Assembly: GCF_945859705.1 (NCBI RefSeq)
Contig: NC_079136.1
Coordinates: 113,976,028 to 114,040,027 of the forward strand
Source: Episyrphus balteatus
Lineage: Eukaryota > Arthropoda > Insecta > Diptera > Syrphidae
DNA: 64,000 nt
Reading direction: 5' to 3'
Part shown: positions 57,766-64,000 of the stretch, piece after piece
Numbering within the stretch: position 1 is the first letter of the stretch
Layout of the letters: each line of letters starts with the position of its first letter
Translations under genes and position numbers: made by a program
The notes under the pieces: generated by a model
What the model saw: only the letters and a program-made list of their open reading frames with translations
Told to the model about the DNA's origin: nothing
The model's database searches: none

Positions 57766-59097
57766 ACATGAATTTATAGTAATCACTTCGGTAGACTTTT
57801 TTAACATGCTAGCTGAGTAAGAATTCAGCAATTTTCTTAATATTGTAAACAATAATTTAGAAAAAAAAGAAGGTGCCAAACTGTTCGTCAAAAAAATACG
57901 TCCTCTTACTTAAATCACAAATTAATTTGGCAGGACAAATTTCTGTTGCTGCAAAAAATGTTGCATGCAGCTCGTGATTGACGTTAAGATAAAACTTTTT
58001 CATGCTATTTAATGCGTGTTTATAAAAAAAGGGTTTATATAAAAATTTCCCCAAATTTGGGTTATTCCAGATTTCTCATCGCTTAATTTGATAATTATGT
58101 ATAAATAAAATCCTAATTTTGATTTTTTTTTCTATGTTCACACTTAAGAACCTTGACCATGAACATGAACCTCATAAAAATGTGATGAAGTTCAGTTTGA
58201 AAGAACAAAAAAAAAAAAAAAAACGTTTCAACTTCAATAAAGTATCGCTATGCTTGTGTAGATAAAAATTCAGGCTATATTATATAGGATTAATAAGTAC
58301 TTTTCAATAAAACATATTCCACTTCTTAAAAATTTATGACAACACTACACAAATCAAAGTCTACGTCTTGTTTGTTTATTTAATTTTATGTTGGTTTTTT
58401 TTATAATAACTCACTTGTCTATAGTTGAAGTGACAAATTGAAATAAAAAAAAACCCGAGTCAGTTTTATTAATCTATATATGATAATAAAATTAATGAAA
58501 ATTGTATAGATAGTTAGCAACTTACAACAAATATTTATATTATGATGACATATTACAAGATAATAGCAATATTTTATCAAAAGACTTCCTCAATTTCAAC
58601 AAATATTGTAAATTGCACATTTTTTTACTTTATAACATAACTAAAGTATTAATAGTTGTTGTTATTAATGGGTTCAACCTTTAATGGTAAGTTAATTGGG
58701 TTTGTAAAAATTGAAACTTAATGTTTTAATCAAGATTTCTGAGAGGGTGTGGTTAACTCTTACAGTTTGAATTAAAGTAATATTTAGCTGGGTGTCAAAA
58801 ATTTAACTTTAAATTCGGTCTTTTTAACGTATTCTTATCTCGAATAAAAATAAATAAAGTCCGTACATTCTATATCACAATAGGTACAAACATTGAAGTT
58901 CCTATGCTTTGCTTATTTAATGTTTCGTTAAAATTTTCTATGACTAGAAATTTTTAATGATATCCAGTTCCATTAGGTTACTTTGAAGTAGGTACTGCAA
59001 ACTAAAACAATAAAGTTGAAGTTGTTGACAGTAGCAAGATAGCATCAGATCATATTTCTTAAACCTGATATTAACTTCTTATGAAAAATTGTTGATG
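57766..59097. other. No gene seen
   Basis: AT-rich sequence without supported features. Confidence 0.4.
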
Positions 59098-59377
59098 CTG
59101 GACGCACTCATTTCAACAAACAAATGTTATGAAAAACTAAAAAAAAAACTCTGGACGCACTCATTTTTATGAGTGACAGTTCTACAAAAATTAGATTGGA
59201 ATTTCAATACTGCTGGATGAAAAAATCCTGCTAATTCTGAATTGTGAGCTATTTAAACTGATTATTTCACTGTCTGAAACCTTTATTAAACTGCAAGAAA
59301 TTGCAGTTTAATTAAAACTTTCCATTTTGACAACCTTTTTTTTATTTTCCCTGTTTAATGAAATGAGTGCATCCAGC
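59098..59377. mobile_element. Small inverted-repeat element, ~280 bp
   Basis: GCTGGAYGCACTCATTTCA at both ends in inverted orientation, with an additional internal copy TCTGGACGCACTCA (59,151-59,164) continuing into the hairpin ACTCATTTTTATGAGT. No clear target duplication. Confidence 0.55.
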
Positions 59378-59832
59378 CCAAAACAAAAAGTAAAAATACT
59401 AGTCCTTTAGAAGATTTAAATGAGATTTATTTTAATTCTTCATGATTTAGAAAAGAATTAGCGTAAATCACCTTAAATCTAGATTCAGGTGACGATCGAG
59501 CTGGGGAATTAAATTGACACTTGGCATATGAACTCGAACACGTCCAATTTATACAAAAAGGTGCGTTTGAATGCATGCTGTGGACGACCTTAAGGAATCG
59601 AAGGCTTGATAAAATACACACACGATGGATGTGGTTTGTTGGTCTGTTATCCTAAAAGCGACTGCATTTTTGATTTGATACTGTGGAAATGTCAGTTTAA
59701 TCCCTCAATGTAACGAATGTGACGGATTCTAATGGATCGAGATCTACAACACTGGTCTGCAAGGAAATCCTAGTAGTTTTGGCATATCTTACCATAAAGA
59801 AACTGATCTCTAAAAATTAATATATCTTTCTG
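59378..59832. other. No gene seen
   Basis: Mixed composition. One further partial AGCGACTGCATTTTT word lies at about 59,657. Nothing else supported. Confidence 0.35.
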
Positions 59833-60021
59833 CCTAGAACAAAAGTATACTTTTCCAATGGACTTTAGTGTGCTGATTTTAAATTCAAAATCAAAAAAAT
59901 TCGGTCACCTCTGGTTTTTGAGATATTGTAGTTTTTTTGATTTGATTTTGTGATACTTTAATGCGGATATCTTAACTCAGCACATCAAAAACTATAAGAA
60001 AAGTATACTTTTGTTTCTAGG
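59833..60021. mobile_element. Inverted-repeat element, ~190 bp
   Basis: CCTAGAA(A)CAAAAGTATACTTTT at both ends in inverted orientation, continuing to GTGTGCTGA against TCAGCACAT. No coding capacity. Confidence 0.6.
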
Positions 60022-61489
60022 AGAAACAAATCTGAAGTTTTACAAGGCAGTTTATCAAATGGTTTATTACAAATAAGATATTTCTAAATAGAAAAATTGT
60101 ATATAAAATTACAAAACACGTAAAAATTTTGTTTAATGTATTTTATTATGGTTTTCCTTAATATTTGCGTTTTTAAAAATAATGGGCATTGATATTGTAC
60201 ATTTTCCTTAATTAAGGTGCTTTTGTTCATGTAGGATTTACTAAAAAGTAAAGGATTTCGAAATGTCTGCTTTTTTGTCAATCAGTATTTTAAAAAATGG
60301 GTAAACATTAATGTAAAAGGACATATTTGGTGTCAATCGATAGGTCATACTATGAAGAATAAGTCCTCCAAATTTAACCTCAATGCGACAAATAGTTTTA
60401 ATTGTATGCAAGTTCAAATGAATGTAAAAGGGTGATTTTTTAGAAACTACCCACATTTTTCAAATACCTGATTTTCTGAAACGAGACTTAGATTCAGGAA
60501 AGTCTAATCTTTCATAATATGAAAAAATTATTTAAAGGAGAAAAAAAAGTTAAATTTTACAGACCAGTGTAATTTAACTCTTACTTCCATACAATTAACA
60601 ATTATAGCAAGTACTTGCAATAGTATCATCCTAATGAATGAATTGACGTTTATTTAGTTAGCATTTAAATAACAACTCGTGACTTATTATAACTTTCAAC
60701 AGCAAAATAGTTAAGAGTGCATATAAAACGTGCATACTTATGCACTATTCTATTCATACCTAAACTATACAATTTTATTATGTTATTTGTTTAAAGAACT
60801 AGGAAGTCTACGTTTACTAACTACTTATCATGTCTTCTAAATATTATGATAAGTGCAGTAATAACAATAATTGCAGGTTGAAAACAAAAATCATTATAAG
60901 ATAATAATGAAAAAAAAAAGAAAAAAAATAGTCTCGAAATAGTGTAGTGAAGAGGTAGATACTACAAGGTTATAGTTTGCAAAATTACAACCCTTTAACA
61001 CTCTTGAATTTAATGTATAGTTACCAAGACAAGACATACAACCCCTTTTCCCTACCCTGAAATGCAAGAAAATTCACCACAATATACACCAGCAATGTTT
61101 TAGGTATATATGAAGAAACATCAACCATGAACTCTTCATTGCCAATGGTCGTTTTTTTTTTTGTTAATCTTTCAGTCATTTCGATTTTTTTTGTTTTTTT
61201 TTTTTGTATTTTTTGCTTGCAACCGTCTGCTGATATCGAAACCAATGTTCATATTCAACCCCAAAGACTAAAGAAAGCAGCAGCAGCAGCAGTACAACCA
61301 TCACCAGCTTCTCCTTCTCGTCTATCTCCTCACCTCATCCCACCTACCAAATTCATCACTCCACCATTGCTTCATTTCCAACAAAATTCTGTTGTCATTT
61401 TAGTATACACAAACACACAAACCTATGTACATATATATAATACTTCAGCTTGTTTTTCTTGCATATAAACTAACACATTGATAGTAAAT
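60022..61489. other. No gene seen; short CAG tract
   Basis: AT-rich for the most part. A (GCA)5 tract at about 61,276-61,292 lies in a less AT-rich segment with ACC/TCC words. The frame across it (61,127-61,468) starts with poly-F and is not convincing. Confidence 0.4.
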
Positions 61490-61760
61490 GGGAGTACAAC
61501 GCACTCGTAATAGCGTATATCCCCGGCCATCGTTCGTCGTCGTCGGTCGTTGCAAGCTAGCAAGCACAAGCTATGGCAATGGCAACGGCAACGACGTCAA
61601 GGGTGGGGGCTTGAACTTGAACTACACGTGGAGGCACTGCACTGTCTTTTGACAGAGGCAACGAACTGGTTTTCATACAGCTGATGTCAAATCCACTTGT
61701 GTTTATCGATTGTCTAAGAGGCACCGCATTGGTTTTTGACAGAACTTTACTGCACGGTTT
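61490..61760 (+). promoter_or_regulatory. GC-rich island with repeated motifs
   Basis: Contains CGTCGTCGTCGGTCG, GGCAATGGCAACGGCAACG and two copies of a ~25-bp motif: CACGTGGAGGCACTGCACTG ... TTTTGACAG (61,625-61,655) and AGAGGCACCGCATTGGTTTT then TGACAG (61,717-61,742). Related copies are at 32,705 and 49,172-49,238. Such composition is typical of insect promoter or insulator DNA, but no transcript can be assigned. Confidence 0.4.
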
Positions 61761-61846
61761 TGGTTGAGAATTGAGATGAGATTGTGTTTGTTAGAGTTAG
61801 GTTGGGAAAAAAGAGAGAAAATGCTTCTCTCAATAAAAACTTACAC

Positions 61847-62135
61847 CAGAGATACCCAAAGGAGATGGGAAACTTTCGTACGTTTTACCCCCCAAAACCC
61901 ATTTGTTTATTTCGTGTTGTTGTAATCTCTTTTGTATTCGTGAATAAATGTGAAAAACACACATAGTGTAGCCACGGTGTTTTTCCGCACACCTAAGCAA
62001 AAATGTCAATTTTTCACGCATACTTCGCCAAAAATGTATATTTTTTCACGCATACTTATCCAAAAATGTCTAAAGCAGCTTGTAGGCAAACCGCGTATGA
62101 CGTCAGAAGTTTCTCATCTCTTTTGGGTATCTCTG
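61847..62135. mobile_element. hAT-like MITE, 289 bp, 8-bp target duplication
   Basis: The ends are CAGAGATACCCAAA(A)GAGAT and its inverse. The exact 8-bp duplication ACTTACAC flanks it (61,839-61,846, 62,136-62,143). The interior has three ~33-bp tandem units (about 61,980-62,070) with TTTTTCACGCATACTT and CCAAAAATGT. CAGAG ends plus 8 bp point to hAT. Non-coding. Confidence 0.85.
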
Positions 62136-62143
62136 ACTTACAC

Positions 62144-63206
62144 CATCCTAATAAAATGTCAATTTTGAATGTATGTAGGTAGGTATATTTTGTTATTTGA
62201 GAGGAATCGTCAACAAGGTTGTGGTGATGGAAATTGGAAGCTTTCGCATCTTCAAAAGCATTCAAATTGAATCAACACAAAGTATAGGTAATATTGAGAG
62301 CAAAGAAAAAGACATAGATAGATACTACATACGCATCTAATGCGCGCCGCGGTCCTTCTAATACAGGAAACGAATACATTTGAAAAAAAAAAGTAAGAAG
62401 AAAAATAACCTCGCGTCTGTCAGATGAGAGATGATGTGGTTTTTGGGATTGTGAATCGTGAAAATCATGTAACGGACCTACACCAATGAATCTAGATATG
62501 ACTAAGCACAATACTCATATAATAAAGTGAAAGAGATGTAGAAACAAAAAAAACACCCACAATTATATTGTAGCGGTGTTTGTATTTTTTTTTTTTTTTG
62601 TGTAGTCTTTCTTTTTTCAATGATTCACGCATAGATACGTACACGCATAGCTTTTTCTAACATAAGCATTAGTCGTAGATATAGAAACTTCCAAGTTTAT
62701 TTCTTTTTCAATACGGTAGGTATAGTTTTGACTTTTCTCTAGTTTTTTTTAGGCTAGGTAGTGTAGTATTTTTTGAAATTGCTTGTTTAGAGGGTAATAG
62801 TATATTAACTGTAAAAAAAACTAAGCTAGGTATATGTGTATGGGTCAATGAAGTACAGAATGATCTATAAATCAATTGGGAGTAAGTCAGAAAGAAAGAG
62901 AAAGATAAACAAAAAAAAAAAACAAAAACAGATTTATGCGTATATAGCTTGTGTACATTGACCCCATAAGAAGAAATTGCTTTTTTTTGTCGCTATACAA
63001 TTTGGTTTCTCCAAAAAAAAGTTTGATAGTTGAAAATAAGATTTTAATTTGTCATTGAAAAAGGGGAGGTTGTAATCACTTGATAAAAAAACTACAAGTT
63101 TTTTTTTATCTTTTGATACTATTTTTGCTACCGTGTCACCTGCTTATATTTTGATAAGATAGTGTTTTCCGGTGAATAACCCAACTATACCTACTATGTA
63201 CAAATA
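62144..63206. other. No gene seen
   Basis: AT-rich sequence with T runs. A brief GC-rich word GCGCGCCGCGG at about 62,341-62,352. No coding frame supported. Confidence 0.4.
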
Positions 63207-63208
63207 TA

Positions 63209-63454
63209 TGTGCCCTTAATTATGAAAGTGGACTAAGTCACTCCTAAAAATGGCATCAAATCTAGCCTAAAAATAATTATTATTTGGGGTAAAGTTTATT
63301 TGAAAGCGGAATTGCAGTAAATAAGCTTCTTTATTGCTCCTCTAGTGATTTCATAAAAGAAATATAATTATATCGTTATAAGAAAATTATTATGTAAGTT
63401 TTTCTTCAAACAATGCAAAAAGTGACTTAGTCCACTTTCATAATCATGGGCACA
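63209..63454. mobile_element. Tc1/mariner-like MITE, 246 bp, copy 2
   Basis: Inverse-orientation copy of the element at 6,743-6,990, with the same termini (TGTGCCCTTAATTATGAAAG) and TA on both sides (63,207-63,208, 63,455-63,456). The interior matches with scattered substitutions. Confidence 0.85.
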
Positions 63455-63456
63455 TA

Positions 63457-64000
63457 TGTAGACTTTATTATAAAAGTTCAGGTCATAATTGTTCTTTGCA
63501 GCGTGACATTATGTTCCGCTGTTTTAGAGGGTAAATGCACTGTTTCTTTTAATAGTTTTTGAGTGCTTCCGTTAAAATTTTTTGAGAGATTTCAAATTCT
63601 TGTGTTTAGTCTTACAGTTCTTGCTCTTAAGTCCTGACAAGAAGCACAATCGTAAAGGCTTCAGTTGTAGACAAAGTGACTGGAAGACTAATCTTTAACA
63701 GTGTGTAAACCTTGAAAATTTAACCTTAAACACTTTTGTTTGGTTTTGACGTTTTTTGAAGAAAAAAAAAACACGCCTAGTCTTTTTGACTTTAGAGACT
63801 TTTAAAAACGATATTTGTCAAACGTTCACATAACATACTTCTAAGTTAACTTCGTAATAAGCTTTGGAGTCGTTATCCATCTTTTACCTTAAAATTAAGA
63901 TATGTTACAGCTTGGGGTTGAAGCTTTGGTCAGGATGATAAAGTTGAACTCCTTCACTAAATTTGGTAGCTTTGCTGCATTTCAGCACAGACCATGTTTA
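63457..64000. other. No gene seen at the window end
   Basis: Mixed AT-rich sequence, no supported feature. Confidence 0.35.

Noticed and set aside
41477..60570. Shared AAAAGTTAAATTTT and GACCAGTGTAATT words at 41,480 and 60,545
   Set aside because: Looks like a mariner-type terminus, but each is a single end without a partner or duplication, so no element is called.

Overview
The window is AT-rich eukaryotic nuclear DNA, almost certainly insect and probably dipteran. The one intact gene, SmB, encodes a protein very close to the fly SmB/B' family. Much of the rest is transposon-derived, including elements resembling the dipteran 'mini-me'/DINE-1 type with (GTCY)n and (TA)n microsatellites. 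I see no prokaryotic features.

0-3 kb: a tRNA-derived SINE-like head, tandem repeats, a PIF/Harbinger-like MITE with a TTA target duplication, a 230-bp foldback element, then SmB (+ strand, two exons, start codon alone at the end of exon 1). 3-13 kb: a non-LTR retrotransposon scrap, a 500-bp TIR element, a G/C-rich foldback element, a 3.3-kb hAT-like element with an 8-bp duplication and a nested Tc1-like MITE, and a 941-bp TIR element with a 5-bp duplication. 12-20 kb: a remnant of a hAT transposase C-terminus, an unexplained GC-rich open frame, decayed Tc1-like ends and small hairpins. 19.9-22.4 kb: a mini-me-like element in which a 1,020-bp tandem duplication carries two roughly 400-bp arrays of an 8-bp repeat. 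A second copy of that element, without the expansion, lies at 26.5-27.5 kb.

28-43 kb is dense in foldback elements. Two are giant near-perfect palindromes: 33,039-34,249 with arms of 589 and 588 bp, and 38,925-40,264 with 645-bp arms and an 8-bp target duplication. 45-48.3 kb holds two 5'-truncated copies of one non-LTR retrotransposon in opposite orientation, each with a perfect 14-bp target duplication. 49-62 kb is poorer in recognisable elements and richer in possible cis-regulatory sequence: a candidate 5'UTR/promoter island with a splice donor near 50.9 kb, a cluster of TTAACGAA octamers at 51.3-53.2 kb, a repeated AATGASTGCATTCAGC motif at 54.6-59.4 kb, and a GC-rich island at 61.5-61.8 kb. 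The island shares an uncommon motif with sites at 32.7 and 49.2 kb. This half may be intronic or upstream DNA of a gene whose coding exons lie outside the window.

No protein-coding operon or multi-gene system is present. What is unusual is structural: many long inverted repeats with readable target duplications, several with the empty site preserved in a neighbouring repeat copy, and a foldback family with conserved, mutually exclusive G/C hairpins. Boundaries come from reading terminal repeats and flanking duplications by eye. Superfamily names are inferences from terminus sequence and duplication length.
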